Of a stretch of 64,000 bases of DNA, positions 53,331-62,390 are shown piece by piece. The DNA comes from Chitinophaga silvisoli (GTDB lineage: Bacteria > Bacteroidota > Bacteroidia > Chitinophagales > Chitinophagaceae). The position numbers and the translations under genes were made by a program. The stretch lies in the NCBI RefSeq assembly GCF_003412465.1, contig NZ_QTJV01000001.1, forward strand, positions 186,001-250,000, read 5' to 3'. The first letter of the stretch is position 1; every line of letters starts with the position of its first letter. Under the pieces are notes generated by a model. That model did not search any database and had not been told where the DNA came from. It worked only from the letters and a program-made list of their open reading frames with translations.

Positions 53331-54572
53331 TTATACCATTGGGATTTCAGCTACTTTATACACCTTCTTATCCAGCTTTTCTTTCGTTTCGCTGAATGCT
53401 TTCAGTGTCAGCTCGATATCTTCATCGTTATGAGCTGCAGTTGGAATCAGGCGGTAGATGATCTGGCCTTTAGGAATTACAGGGTACACCACGATGGAGC
53501 AGAATACATTGTAATTCTCACGCAGGTCCAGGCACATTGCAGTTGCTTCAGGAATATCACCCTGCAGGTAGATAGGCGTAACCGGAGAGTTAGTGCTACC
53601 GATGTCGAAGCCACGCTCTTTCAGGCCAGACTGTAATTTGTTTACATTAGACCAAAGCTTAGCTTTCAGTTCAGGATGCTGACGCATCAGTTCTACGCGC
53701 TTCAGGTGACCAATTACCAGTGGCAATGGAACTGATTTTGCGAAGATCTGGGAGCGCATGTTGTAACGCAGGTAGTTGATGATCTGCTTTTCGCCGCTGA
53801 TGAAAGCACCGATAGAAGCACCGGATTTAGCGAAGGTATTGAACAGCAGGTCAATTTTGTCCTGAACACCCTGTTCTTCACCAGTACCGGCACCGGTTTT
53901 ACCCATTGTACCAAAACCGTGAGCATCATCTACCAGGAAGCGGAACTCATACTTGTCTTTCAGGGCAGCGATTTCTTTCAGTTTACCCTGGTCACCGGCC
54001 ATACCGAATACACCTTCAGTGATCACGAGGATACCACCAGAGGTACCTTTGATCAGGTCTTCAGCACGTTTCAGTTGTTTTTCCAGGTCTTCGATGTCGT
54101 TGTGCTTGAACACATAACGGTGACCCTGGTGTAAACGCAGACCGTCGATGATACTGGCGTGGCACTCAGCATCGTATACGATCACGTCACGGCGACCGCA
54201 TACTGCATCGATGGCACTCATAATACCCTGGTAACCATAGTTAAGGAGCGTTGTGTCTTCCTTGCCCATGAAATCGGATAATTCTTTTTCCAGCTTCTCG
54301 TGATAGTTGGTGTTACCACTCATCATACGGGCTCCCATTGGCATGGCAAGACCGAAATCCGCTGCTGCTTTGGCATCTGTAGCACGTACCTCGGGGTGGT
54401 TAGCCAGACCGAGGTAGTTGTTCAGGCTCCAAACGATTTTTTCATTGCCCCGGAACTTCATACGGGGACCAATTTCGCCTTCCAGCTTAGGGAATGCGAA
54501 ATAACCGTGGGCTCTGTCTGAGTGCTCCCCGATAGGGCCCATGTGTTTCAGCAGTTTCTCGAATATATCCAT
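53331..54572 (-). CDS. Alpha-oxoamine synthase family PLP enzyme (KBL/BioF/serine palmitoyltransferase type)
   Basis: 413 residues, fold type I. Family members condense an amino acid with an acyl-CoA and release CO2. Visible: SLNNYLGLANHPEV near the start, NYHEKLEKELSDFMGKEDTTLLNYGYQG, the histidine DAECHASIIDGLRL, FLVDDAHGFGTMGKTGAG, and the PLP lysine in NTFAKSGASIGAFIS. The usual members need glycine, alanine, serine or cysteate; the substrate cannot be fixed by eye. A short helical N-terminal extension (1-40) precedes the core. It is monocistronic. Confidence 0.9.
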   Translation of the reverse strand: MDIFEKLLKHMGPIGEHSDRAHGYFAFPKLEGEIGPRMKFRGNEKIVWSLNNYLGLANHPEVRATDAKAAADFGLAMPMGARMMSGNTNYHEKLEKELSDFMGKEDTTLLNYGYQGIMSAIDAVCGRRDVIVYDAECHASIIDGLRLHQGHRYVFKHNDIEDLEKQLKRAEDLIKGTSGGILVITEGVFGMAGDQGKLKEIAALKDKYEFRFLVDDAHGFGTMGKTGAGTGEEQGVQDKIDLLFNTFAKSGASIGAFISGEKQIINYLRYNMRSQIFAKSVPLPLVIGHLKRVELMRQHPELKAKLWSNVNKLQSGLKERGFDIGSTNSPVTPIYLQGDIPEATAMCLDLRENYNVFCSIVVYPVIPKGQIIYRLIPTAAHNDEDIELTLKAFSETKEKLDKKVYKVAEIPMV

Positions 54573-54613
54573 ATGTTAAATAATGATTAATAGTGCTTGT
54601 TTTAAATTTGCCA

Positions 54614-54621
54614 CAAAGGTA
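54614..54621 (-). promoter_or_regulatory. Oxoamine synthase promoter -7 box
   Basis: TACCTTTG on the minus strand, 41 nt before the ATG at 54572. Confidence 0.65.
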
Positions 54622-54677
54622 TTAAAATATTAGTTTTTGTAAACTTGGGTTACATTTTAAAATGTTAAAAAATAATA

Positions 54678-56357
54678 ATGTATAAAAGAATTCTCAGCCC
54701 GAAGATTTTAACGATAGCATTGGTTACGGTTAATTGTGTCTTTTTTAACCAGGTAAGCGGCCAAAAAGCCACTTCTCCCAAACCTGGCCAGACAAGTATC
54801 TGGGATAAACCGGCCACGCCGCTTTCAGGTCGTCCCAGACTCGTAGTTGGCATTGTGGTAGATCAAATGCGCTGGGATTACCTGTATCGCTTTAACAACC
54901 GTTATAGTGATGGTGGCTTTAAACGGCTGTTGCGGGAAGGATTCTCCTGCGAAAATACGTTAATTAATTATACTCCAACAGTTACGGCTGCTGGTCATAC
55001 CTGTGTTTATACCGGATCCGTACCTGCCGTGCATGGTATTGTAGGCAATGAATGGTTTAGCCCGGCCCTGAACAGGGATGTTTATTGTGCGGAAGATAGC
55101 ACGGTGAACACAGTAGGCAGTACTTCCAGCGCCGGAAAAATGAGTCCGGAGAATATGCAGGTGACGACCATCGGCGATGAACTGCAACTCGCTACCAATT
55201 TCAAAAGTAAAGTGGTAGGGGTGGCCATCAAAGACAGGGGCTCCATTCTGCCTGCAGGGCATAGCGCTACTGCCGCTTATTGGTATGATGGGGGTACCGG
55301 CAACTGGATCACCAGTTCTTACTACATGAACCGCCTGCCTGACTGGGTAGAAAATTATAACAGAGAAAAATGGCCGGCACAATATCTGGCGCAGCCATGG
55401 AATACCTTGTTCCCCATCGAAACTTATGCACAGAGTGCCGGGGATGATAAAGCTTATGAAGGTGCAAATCCTGTATTCCCGCATGATTTGAGCGCAAATG
55501 CCAACAAGGGAATCGCCGGTACGCCCTATGGCAATACCATGACCCTGGCTTTTGCCCAGAAAGCGGTGAATGCTTACCGTTTAGGAAATAACGGGGTCAC
55601 CGATATGCTTACGGTGAGCCTTTCCTCCACTGATTATGTAGGTCACCAGTATGGCCCTAATTCTGTTGAGGCAGAAGATACCTACCTTCGACTGGATAAG
55701 GACCTCGCTGCCTTTTTCAAATTCCTGGATGCAACTGTGGGCAAAGGCCAGTACCTGGTGTTCCTGACTGCAGATCATGGTGTAGCACATGTACCAGGGT
55801 TTTCAAGAGAAAATAAATTACCTGGTGGCAGCTGGAGCTTAGGGCCAGCTATCAAACAAATCAATGCTTTGGTAAAAGAACGTTTCGGTGTGGCAAAAGC
55901 AGTGATTGGTGCCAGCAACTATCAGCTCTACCTCGATCATGAAGGCATTGAAAAAGCAGGTAAATCTGTAAAGGAAATTGCCGAAGCAGCAGCAAAGGAA
56001 TTATTGAAAGATACCGCAATTGCAAATGCATTTCCATTGTCTGACCTGATGACCACTATTATTCCTGCACCATTGAGAAATATGCTCATAAACGGGTACA
56101 ATGCCAAAAGAAGCGGTGATATCCAATACATTGTTCGCCCCGGTTATATAGAAGGTGGAAAAACCGGCACAACCCATGGTTTATGGTATCCTTACGATGC
56201 ACATATTCCATTAGTTTGGATGGGATGGGGTATTCATCCCGGAAAAAGTAATCAACTGACTGGCATGACGGATATTGCACCTACCATTGCTGCCCTGTTG
56301 AGAATACAAATGCCGAGTGGCAATGTGGGCCTTGCCATAGATGCAATAGTGCATTAA
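54678..56357 (+). CDS. pafA: PafA-like alkaline phosphatase
   Basis: 559 residues with a signal peptide (MYKRILSPKILTIALVTVNCVFFNQVSGQ). It is a type I phosphodiesterase/alkaline phosphatase-superfamily enzyme. Metal and nucleophile regions are VGIVVDQMRWDYLYR (Asp), NYTPTVTAAGHTCVYTGS (Thr nucleophile), HGIVGNEWF (Asn), SLSSTDYVGHQYGPNS (Asp/His) and FLTADHGVAHVPGF (Asp, His). These fit PafA, the monophosphatase of Elizabethkingia and Flavobacterium, which works whatever the phosphate level. It probably acts in the periplasm. Alone in its unit. Confidence 0.85.
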   Translation: MYKRILSPKILTIALVTVNCVFFNQVSGQKATSPKPGQTSIWDKPATPLSGRPRLVVGIVVDQMRWDYLYRFNNRYSDGGFKRLLREGFSCENTLINYTPTVTAAGHTCVYTGSVPAVHGIVGNEWFSPALNRDVYCAEDSTVNTVGSTSSAGKMSPENMQVTTIGDELQLATNFKSKVVGVAIKDRGSILPAGHSATAAYWYDGGTGNWITSSYYMNRLPDWVENYNREKWPAQYLAQPWNTLFPIETYAQSAGDDKAYEGANPVFPHDLSANANKGIAGTPYGNTMTLAFAQKAVNAYRLGNNGVTDMLTVSLSSTDYVGHQYGPNSVEAEDTYLRLDKDLAAFFKFLDATVGKGQYLVFLTADHGVAHVPGFSRENKLPGGSWSLGPAIKQINALVKERFGVAKAVIGASNYQLYLDHEGIEKAGKSVKEIAEAAAKELLKDTAIANAFPLSDLMTTIIPAPLRNMLINGYNAKRSGDIQYIVRPGYIEGGKTGTTHGLWYPYDAHIPLVWMGWGIHPGKSNQLTGMTDIAPTIAALLRIQMPSGNVGLAIDAIVH

Positions 56358-56382
56358 ATGTTACAACTCCATTGAAAATGTT

Positions 56383-56420
56383 AAAACCGTTGCTGCCGGA
56401 AAAGCAGCAGCGGTTTTTCT
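56383..56420 (+). terminator. pafA terminator
   Basis: AACCGTTGCTGC (56385-56396) / GCAGCAGCGGTT (56404-56415), one U-G, then TTTCTTTT. Confidence 0.85.
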
Positions 56421-56455
56421 TTTAAATTTGAAACAGGCACATACCATTTCTACTT

Positions 56456-56611
56456 ATGAAGACGTTAATTGTTAACCTGATTTTGTGCCTGCTAACCCAC
56501 ACCGTTTTTTCGCAGCTAATTTTAAAAATTGACAAGGGGGTTAATACCACTGATTATGTGCATGATTACCTCGTTCAACAGGTATATATGCGGGTGTGGG
56601 GTATAGATTGA
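56456..56611 (+). CDS. Small secreted protein or gene remnant
   Basis: 51 codons from the ATG at 56456, below usual length cut-offs. It begins with a good signal peptide (MKTLIVNLILCLLTHTVFSQ), followed by a short hydrophilic mature part that ends in VWGID. It may be a genuine small protein, or the 5' remnant of a longer secreted protein cut off by a rearrangement. The -7 box for the next gene begins 3 nt after its stop. Confidence 0.45.
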   Translation: MKTLIVNLILCLLTHTVFSQLILKIDKGVNTTDYVHDYLVQQVYMRVWGID

Positions 56612-56613
56612 AG

Positions 56614-56621
56614 TAAGTTTG
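56614..56621 (+). promoter_or_regulatory. Enoyl-CoA hydratase promoter -7 box
   Basis: TAAGTTTG followed by CAGAAAG. It lies over the longest ORF start at 56619, which supports the later ATG at 56673. Confidence 0.55.
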
Positions 56622-56672
56622 CAGAAAGTAGTATATTCATTCAGCGAAACCAGCTTCGCGAATCACATCGAA

Positions 56673-57452
56673 ATGACTTACGAACATATCCTATATGATG
56701 TATCTGGCCGGGTGGCGATACTCACACTTCACCGTCCGGAAAAGCGCAATGCGTTGAACGCCGCAATGGTAACAGAATTGCAGGCAGCATTGGATGCAGC
56801 AGCGAAAGATCCTGCTGTAAAAGTGATCGTATTAAAAGGTTCCGGAGAGGCGTTTTGCGCTGGTGCGGACCTGGAATCCCTGCAACAATTACAGAAGAAT
56901 ACAAGAGAAGAAAATCTGGCCGATTCCCGTGCTTTGATGGCGCTGATGAAAAAGATCTATTACCATGATAAAATCATTATAGCCCAGGTAGAAGGGCATG
57001 CGATTGCGGGTGGTTGTGGCTTAGTTACACTCTGCGACCTGAGTTATGCCGTACCTGAAGCAAAATTAGGCTATACAGAGGTTAAAATCGGCTTTATCCC
57101 TGCATTGGTATCAGTGTTCCTTGTCAGGAAGATAGGGGAGGGAAGGGCCCGGGAACTGCTTTTAACAGGCAGGTTGATCACCGCGGGCGAAGCTGCTACA
57201 TATGGGTTAATTACCCAGGCGGTGCCTGCGGGGGAGATTGATGCCCATGTTGCCAGGGTAGCGGAGGATCTTTGTAACAATGCTTCGGGCAATTCGTTAA
57301 AAGTAACGAAACGCTTAATCACCCGGGTGTACGACCTGCCACTGGATGAAGCACTGGAACATGCCGCCGCAGAAAACGCTGTAACCCGCGAACATGCTGA
57401 TTGTCAGAGAGGTATACAGGCTTTCCTGGACAGGCAGAAATTGACATGGTAA
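56673..57452 (+). CDS. Enoyl-CoA hydratase/isomerase family protein
   Basis: 259 residues from the ATG at 56673; the frame reaches 56619 but would begin inside the promoter box. Crotonase fold: LHRPEKRNALNAAMVTEL, the oxyanion hole AFCAGADLESL, EGHAIAGGCGLVTLCDL with glycines, and TEVKIGFIPALVSVFLVRKIG with a glutamate near the catalytic position. The C-terminal helix VTREHADCQRGIQAFL is typical. The length and the MTYEHILYDVSGRVAILTL start resemble methylglutaconyl-CoA hydratases of leucine breakdown, but a general enoyl-CoA hydratase is as likely. Confidence 0.88.
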   Translation: MTYEHILYDVSGRVAILTLHRPEKRNALNAAMVTELQAALDAAAKDPAVKVIVLKGSGEAFCAGADLESLQQLQKNTREENLADSRALMALMKKIYYHDKIIIAQVEGHAIAGGCGLVTLCDLSYAVPEAKLGYTEVKIGFIPALVSVFLVRKIGEGRARELLLTGRLITAGEAATYGLITQAVPAGEIDAHVARVAEDLCNNASGNSLKVTKRLITRVYDLPLDEALEHAAAENAVTREHADCQRGIQAFLDRQKLTW

Positions 57453-57581
57453 TCCGGTATGATTTTTTCAATATTACCTATGAATCCGAGCATGGAAATG
57501 ATCCCTATCCCAATAGGACAAATGCGTGCAGGCCTCCGGTATGAAACCGATAAAACTTTTTATACGAAACACTTTACTGTC

Positions 57582-58235
57582 ATGCAAAAAGCTCTTTTCA
57601 CGTTTTTGTTATTCGTGGTGGTCATCACCAGCCAGTCGTATGCTCAGCGACTGGTGTCCGATGCAAAAATCGTTTACAACATGCAGTCCGCCGGTCAAAC
57701 GGGCACAGAATCCGGTATACCAGCCGGCACCCTTACCCAGTACATGAAAGGCCATCAGAGCCGTGTTGATATAGATTTCACAGAAGTACATATCAGCTAC
57801 CTGATTAACAGCAAGGATGAATCGGTGGTGACGTTGATTAATAGTCACGGGGATAAGTACCTGACGCGGGCGGGTAAAGAAGAATATGAGAAGGAATTAA
57901 AATTGTACGCCACCGCCCAGTTCAAAGACGGGAATGAAACGAAGAAGATTGCAGGGTATAATTGCCGGAAGGCGACGGCTAAGTTGTCAGACGGTACTAC
58001 TTTCGAGGTGTACTATACGACGGACCTGATTCCGGAGAATAAACAGTATAACAGGCGGTTTGTGAATCTGAAGGGAATTCCCTTACAGTTTGAAATTTTG
58101 AATAAGAATGGTGGAAAAATGACGATGGTGGCGGTGTCAGTGGATTTGAATGCGGTGCCCGGGTCTTATTTTGATGTACCAAAGGCGGGGTATAAGGAGA
58201 TAAGCAGGGAAGAACTGGCGAAGATGGGAAGTTGA
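57582..58235 (+). CDS. Secreted protein, GLPGLI/DUF4412-like
   Basis: 217 residues from the ATG at 57582; the upstream in-frame ATG at 57459 is skipped because MQKALFTFLLFVVVITSQSYAQ is a signal peptide. The mature protein is beta-rich, with AKIVYNMQSAGQTG, YMKGHQSRVDI, INSHGDKYLTR, KKIAGYNCRKATAKLSDGTTFEVYYTTDLIPENKQYN and a C-terminal strand pair. The KIAGYNCRKA motif with a single cysteine resembles GLPGLI-family proteins, found in Bacteroidota envelopes. Function unknown. Confidence 0.78.
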   Translation: MQKALFTFLLFVVVITSQSYAQRLVSDAKIVYNMQSAGQTGTESGIPAGTLTQYMKGHQSRVDIDFTEVHISYLINSKDESVVTLINSHGDKYLTRAGKEEYEKELKLYATAQFKDGNETKKIAGYNCRKATAKLSDGTTFEVYYTTDLIPENKQYNRRFVNLKGIPLQFEILNKNGGKMTMVAVSVDLNAVPGSYFDVPKAGYKEISREELAKMGS

Positions 58236-58253
58236 TCATATCTGAAATATTTG

Positions 58254-58284
58254 AAAAGGCCGTGGTTCACCCGCGGCCTTTTTT
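58254..58284 (+). terminator. Terminator of the secreted GLPGLI-like gene
   Basis: AAAGGCCG / CGGCCTTT arms (58256-58263 / 58273-58280), loop with GG/CC, followed by a run of T. Confidence 0.85.
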
Positions 58285-58367
58285 AATGAACTCACAGGTG
58301 GAGAGGGGGGGAAGGGATGGCTGGCATAAAGGATGCCCTATGCCTCAATGCCGGAACTGCCCTAAAA

Positions 58368-58394
58368 TAAAAAAGCCCCGGTTACTACCGGAGC
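58368..58394 (-). terminator. Terminator of the small secreted protein gene
   Basis: GCCCCGGT (58375-58382) / ACCGGAGC (58387-58394); on the minus strand six T follow. Confidence 0.8.
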
Positions 58395-58420
58395 TCTTCA
58401 TGCGCTATATGCAAGTGTGA

Positions 58421-58804
58421 TTAGTTCTTTCGGAGCGGCAGAATAATCTGCAAATGATGGAAGCCCATGTTGGAGGGTTGTTGTATCTGAGCCGCATAAG
58501 GTAATACATAAGTCACATTACCCTGCTTAATAGTCATAGTAGATTTAAAATTCCATGAACTATTATCGTCAGACAATTTAAAGCCTGCGTTGATCGCGTT
58601 GAAGCGATACCCCGCATCCAGGCTCAGGTTCGCCTTAGGCATAGCGCTAAGGGAAAGCTTTTCTTCAGCCTTCTTTCCTTTGTCTTTATTATTGTCGTTT
58701 GTAAGGTTATCACTGGCTTGTGCGCTTAGGGCTGCGAGAGCCATAACACCGGCCAACAAAAAAGACAATGAAAAGGTCTTAAATATGGTAGTAATCTGTT
58801 TCAT
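58421..58804 (-). CDS. Small secreted protein, unknown function
   Basis: 127 residues from the ATG at 58804, which is only 7 nt past the -7 box TACATTTG (minus strand 58819-58812), so the mRNA is nearly leaderless. Signal peptide MKQITTIFKTFSLSFLLAGVMALAALSAQA, then an Asn/Asp/Lys-rich stretch and a small beta-rich domain (MTIKQGNVTYVLPYAAQI). No family recognised. Confidence 0.75.
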   Translation of the reverse strand: MKQITTIFKTFSLSFLLAGVMALAALSAQASDNLTNDNNKDKGKKAEEKLSLSAMPKANLSLDAGYRFNAINAGFKLSDDNSSWNFKSTMTIKQGNVTYVLPYAAQIQQPSNMGFHHLQIILPLRKN

Positions 58805-58811
58805 TGTATCA

Positions 58812-58819
58812 CAAATGTA
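58812..58819 (-). promoter_or_regulatory. Promoter -7 box, near-leaderless
   Basis: TACATTTG on the minus strand, 7 nt from the ATG at 58804. Confidence 0.6.
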
Positions 58820-59116
58820 CAAACTTTTTTATATATTTTATAACACTTCCTTAACGAAGTTAGTAAAAATTTCTTAAAGTTATGTTAAACTATGTTAAAT
58901 ATGCTGATAATCAGGTAAGACTTACCTTTATTCCTGTAGCTTAATTCTACGGCAAGATTTTTGACCGTTTAAAGGTAGCAATAGCTGACATCGGTAGGGA
59001 TAGTTTTAACATTCTTTTGACTGTACATTTTGTTAAAAGATTAATGCTGACAAAGGAAAAAATTCAGGGATAGCGAATGCTTGTCAGGCGCGAACCTGAG
59101 GAACCAAAAAATACTT
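58820..59116. other. Divergent intergenic region
   Basis: About 300 nt, AT-rich, between the small secreted protein and the TPR gene. It contains no convincing ORF; only upstream signals of the two divergent genes are expected. Confidence 0.5.
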
Positions 59117-59124
59117 ATATTTAC
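59117..59124 (+). promoter_or_regulatory. TPR gene promoter -7 box, near-leaderless
   Basis: TATATTTA (one change from TAnnTTTG), 4 nt before the ATG at 59129. Confidence 0.5.
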
Positions 59125-59128
59125 ATTA

Positions 59129-60562
59129 ATGAATCAAGACTTCCCATTTTTAAACGATGATTTTGAGGAGATAAGAGACTTGTTACAGCAGTTTGAAAAC
59201 CTGAAATCCGGACAGTCTCACAGTTTCCTTGATGAGGATTCCTTCGAACTGATCATAGATTACTATGATGAGCATGATGAACTCCCCAATGCCATGCAAG
59301 CGGCCGAAATCGCTATTGAACAGTTCCCCTACTCTTCGACATTACTACTCAAAAAAGCCAACCTACTCATAGAGTCCAAGAAATACCAGGATGCCATGGA
59401 CTTGCTGGAAAAAGCAGCCATCCTCGACAGTACTGATATCAATCTTTACATCCTTCAGACCGACGTTTACCTGGCCATGAACCAGCACCAAAAGGCTGCT
59501 GCCCTCCTGGAAGAACAGATCAGCGTGTTTGACGGCGATGATAAAACGGAACTTCTACTGGAACTGGCTGATGTGTATGATGACTGTGAGGAGTTTGACA
59601 AAGTGTTCGAATGCCTGAAAATGACGCTGGAGCATGCGCCAAACAACGAAGAAGCGCTTCACAAGATCTGCTTCTGGACAGAGTTCACCGGTCGCAACGA
59701 AGAAAGTATCCGGCTGCATACCGCCATTATCAATGAGCACCCCTACAATCAGCTGGCCTGGTTCAACCTGGGTACCGCTTTCCAGGGTCTCAAATTATAC
59801 GAAAAGGCCATCGATGCCTATCAGTACGCCATCGTCATTGATGAGAAATTCGACTATGCTTACCGCAATATGGGCGATGCCTACATCCGCCTGCGCAAGT
59901 ATGCCGATGCCATCGATGTGCTGAAAAAGCACCTGGAGATCGCCAAGCCTGAGGATGTGATCTATGAAGCCATTGGTCACTGCTACGATCGCCAGAAGAA
60001 GTATACACAGGCCAGGTATTACTACCGCAAGGCATCGCACCTGAGCCCCGGCAACGATAAGCTGTACTTTAAGATCGGGGCGGCCTACATGATGGAGAAT
60101 AACTGGGAAAACGCCATTAAATCCATCCTGAGTGCTATCAAAATCAATAAGAACAATGCCGAGTACCTGATGGCGCTGGGTAACTGCTACATGGAACTGG
60201 ACCGTAACAAAGAGGGCCTGATACACCTGCTGGCAGCCGTACGCCTTCGCCCATCCAGTGTCAATACCTGGCTGGAGTTCATAGCCGGTCTGTACCGTTC
60301 AGGTTTTTATGAAGAAGCCCTTTCCCAGCTCGAAGCTGCTACCCGTAAGGTAGGGCAGAAGCCGGCGTTCTTATATTGCAAGGCCGCCATCAGCATCGCT
60401 ACCGGTCAGTATAAAGAGGGCCTGTTACTGCTCGAAAACGCCCTGCAGGACTCACCCAAGCACCTGAAAAAGATGCTGGAAATCGATCCGACCCTGTTGC
60501 AACACCCAGGTGTGCTCGAACTGGTGACCCGGTACAAACCCGTGCGGAAAAGAAATAAATAA
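59129..60562 (+). CDS. TPR repeat protein
   Basis: 477 residues from the ATG at 59129; the frame reaches 59081 but the earlier part crosses the -7 box. It is a run of about ten TPR units (34 residues each), e.g. NQLAWFNLGTAFQGLKLYEKAIDAY, DYAYRNMGDAYIRLRKYADAIDVL and NAEYLMALGNCYMELDRNKEGLIHL. No signal peptide, no other domain; a charged N-terminal segment of about 50 residues precedes the repeats. It is a protein-protein scaffold; partners unknown. Widely found in Bacteroidota. Confidence 0.88.
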   Translation: MNQDFPFLNDDFEEIRDLLQQFENLKSGQSHSFLDEDSFELIIDYYDEHDELPNAMQAAEIAIEQFPYSSTLLLKKANLLIESKKYQDAMDLLEKAAILDSTDINLYILQTDVYLAMNQHQKAAALLEEQISVFDGDDKTELLLELADVYDDCEEFDKVFECLKMTLEHAPNNEEALHKICFWTEFTGRNEESIRLHTAIINEHPYNQLAWFNLGTAFQGLKLYEKAIDAYQYAIVIDEKFDYAYRNMGDAYIRLRKYADAIDVLKKHLEIAKPEDVIYEAIGHCYDRQKKYTQARYYYRKASHLSPGNDKLYFKIGAAYMMENNWENAIKSILSAIKINKNNAEYLMALGNCYMELDRNKEGLIHLLAAVRLRPSSVNTWLEFIAGLYRSGFYEEALSQLEAATRKVGQKPAFLYCKAAISIATGQYKEGLLLLENALQDSPKHLKKMLEIDPTLLQHPGVLELVTRYKPVRKRNK

Positions 60563-60578
60563 TCTTCTCAAATAGGAC

Positions 60579-60617
60579 AAAAAGCGCTTATACCAGCTGG
60601 TATAAGCGCTTTTTTTA
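60579..60617. terminator. Bidirectional terminator after the TPR gene
   Basis: A perfect palindrome AAAAAGCGCTTATACCAG / CTGGTATAAGCGCTTTTT, centred at 60596, with no loop, ending in a T run. Confidence 0.88.
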
Positions 60618-60854
60618 TACGTAAATTGTACTCATAATTAACCACTTAGCAGATAAGGGCTTGCGTTTTTCAATAGAAATTACTTATTTGGGGCCTGTTT
60701 GCCGGGAATGTGTTAATTTCGCGCCGGTTTTATATATAGATAATATTTATCTTGGGTAAGTTACTATTCCATACCGCAACAAAAACTGACCAACGTGCGT
60801 TCCGGCTGTCGGGCAAGACTGTATGCTGGAATGCCAACCAAGAAGACGATAAAA

Positions 60855-61628
60855 ATGTTTCAAATGAATTTTAATCTGACACAAATTCCAGAGCGTACGG
60901 CGAAACCGCGTAATTATGGCCTGACCATGGTAATGGACAAAGGTCTGAGCGTGCAGGAAGCGAAGAATTTCTTATCAATTTCGGCTCCGCACGTTGATAT
61001 CTTAAAGCTGGGATTTGGTACATCATTCGTGACACCGAACCTGCGTGAAAAAATTGAGGTGTACCAGGCAGCTGGTATCCCGGTTTATTTCGGGGGTACT
61101 TTATTTGAAGCATTCCTTATCCGTAACCAGATCGACGATTTTATCAGCGTGATCAAGGATTATGGTATCAAGCATGTTGAGGTATCCGACGGTTCTATCA
61201 CTATTCCTCATGCTGAAAAGTGTGGTTATATTGAAAAGCTGTCCAAAATCGCAACTGTACTGAGCGAAGTTGGTTCCAAAGACGCTGAGCACATTATTCC
61301 TCCTTATAAATGGATCGAGCTCATGAACGCTGAGCTGGGCGCTGGTGCCAGCTACGTGATTGCTGAAGCAAGAGAAAGCGGCAACGTGGGCATCTACCGC
61401 GGATCCGGCGAAGTAAGAGAAGGTCTGGTACAGGAAATCCTGACCCAGGTACCATCTGAAAAAATCATCTGGGAAGCTCCTCAGAAAGCGCAACAGCTGT
61501 ACTTCCTGGAACTGATCGGTTGCAACGTGAACCTGGGTAACCTGGCTCCTTCCGAAGTAATTGCACTCGAAGCAATGAGAGTAGGTCTGAGAGGTGATAC
61601 TTTCCACCTGTACTTAGATAAAGCATAA
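60855..61628 (+). CDS. comA: Phosphosulfolactate synthase family protein (ComA)
   Basis: 257 residues from the ATG at 60855; ATG 60864 (MNFNLTQIP) is an alternative and a GTG-extended frame from 60795 is unlikely. ComA adds sulfite to phosphoenolpyruvate to make 2-phospho-3-sulfolactate. The TIM-barrel shows ILKLGFGTSFVTPNLREKIEVYQAAGIPVYFGGTLFEAF, IKHVEVSDGSITIPHAEKCGYI, and VIAEARESGNVGIYRGSGEVREGL. In archaea this leads to coenzyme M; in Bacteroidota a role in sulfonate or sulfonolipid precursors is plausible but unproven. Six nt separate its stop from aroE. Confidence 0.88.
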   Translation: MFQMNFNLTQIPERTAKPRNYGLTMVMDKGLSVQEAKNFLSISAPHVDILKLGFGTSFVTPNLREKIEVYQAAGIPVYFGGTLFEAFLIRNQIDDFISVIKDYGIKHVEVSDGSITIPHAEKCGYIEKLSKIATVLSEVGSKDAEHIIPPYKWIELMNAELGAGASYVIAEARESGNVGIYRGSGEVREGLVQEILTQVPSEKIIWEAPQKAQQLYFLELIGCNVNLGNLAPSEVIALEAMRVGLRGDTFHLYLDKA

Positions 61629-61634
61629 TTAGTG

Positions 61635-62375
61635 ATGAAGGTATATGGTCTGATAGGATATCCCCTGAGTCATTCTTTTTCAAAAGGTTTCTTTGCGGAA
61701 AAGTTTGCCAGAGAAGGTATCCAGGGATGTGTGTATGACAGTTTTTCCCTGCCGGCGATTACTGAACTGGAGCCACTGATGGCACAGTATGGCGAAGAGC
61801 TGCAGGGCCTGAATGTCACCATTCCTTATAAGGAAGCAGTGATTCCCTACCTGGATGAGCTGAGTCCTGCTGCAGCCAAAATGAAAGCGGTCAATTGTAT
61901 CCGTTTCATCAATGGCCGTAAGATTGGTCATAATACCGATGCCATCGGCTTCAGGCGCTCCCTGGAACCCTTGCTGCAACCACATCACAACAAAGCACTG
62001 GTATTGGGTACCGGTGGCGCGGCCAAAGCTGTACAATTCGTGCTGGAAGCGCTGCACATCCCTTATCAGTTAGTAAGCCGGCAGGCAGGCGCAGGCACTA
62101 TTCCTTACGAAGCTGTTACTGCCGGTATAATCGCGACACATACCCTGATCATCAATACAACGCCGCTGGGCATGTATCCCAATGTAGATGCAGCACCGGC
62201 ATTGCCGTATGAAGGGTTGAATGAGCAACACCTGTTGTACGACCTGATTTATAACCCTGCCATCACCGCCTTCCTACAGAAAGGTGCCGACCGTGGGGCT
62301 ACTATCAAAAACGGACATGAAATGCTGATTTTACAGGCAGAGGCTAGTTGGGAAATCTGGAATGAAAAAATTTAG
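61635..62375 (+). CDS. aroE: Shikimate dehydrogenase
   Basis: 246 residues from the ATG at 61635 (a GTG sits just before). It reduces 3-dehydroshikimate with NADPH in aromatic amino acid synthesis. Marks: LIGYPLSHSFSKGFF at the start, LNVTIPYKEAVIPYLDELSP with the catalytic lysine and aspartate, LGTGGAAKAVQFVLEAL for NADP, and NTTPLGMYPNVDAAP. It is cotranscribed with comA, 6 nt behind it. The short C-terminus is common in Bacteroidota copies. Confidence 0.95.
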   Translation: MKVYGLIGYPLSHSFSKGFFAEKFAREGIQGCVYDSFSLPAITELEPLMAQYGEELQGLNVTIPYKEAVIPYLDELSPAAAKMKAVNCIRFINGRKIGHNTDAIGFRRSLEPLLQPHHNKALVLGTGGAAKAVQFVLEALHIPYQLVSRQAGAGTIPYEAVTAGIIATHTLIINTTPLGMYPNVDAAPALPYEGLNEQHLLYDLIYNPAITAFLQKGADRGATIKNGHEMLILQAEASWEIWNEKI

Positions 62376-62390
62376 ATACTTCTTTAAAAG

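Noticed and set aside
60795..60854. GTG-initiated N-terminal extension of comA
   Set aside because: The added residues are unlike the family, and two ATGs (60855, 60864) lie at the expected N-terminus.
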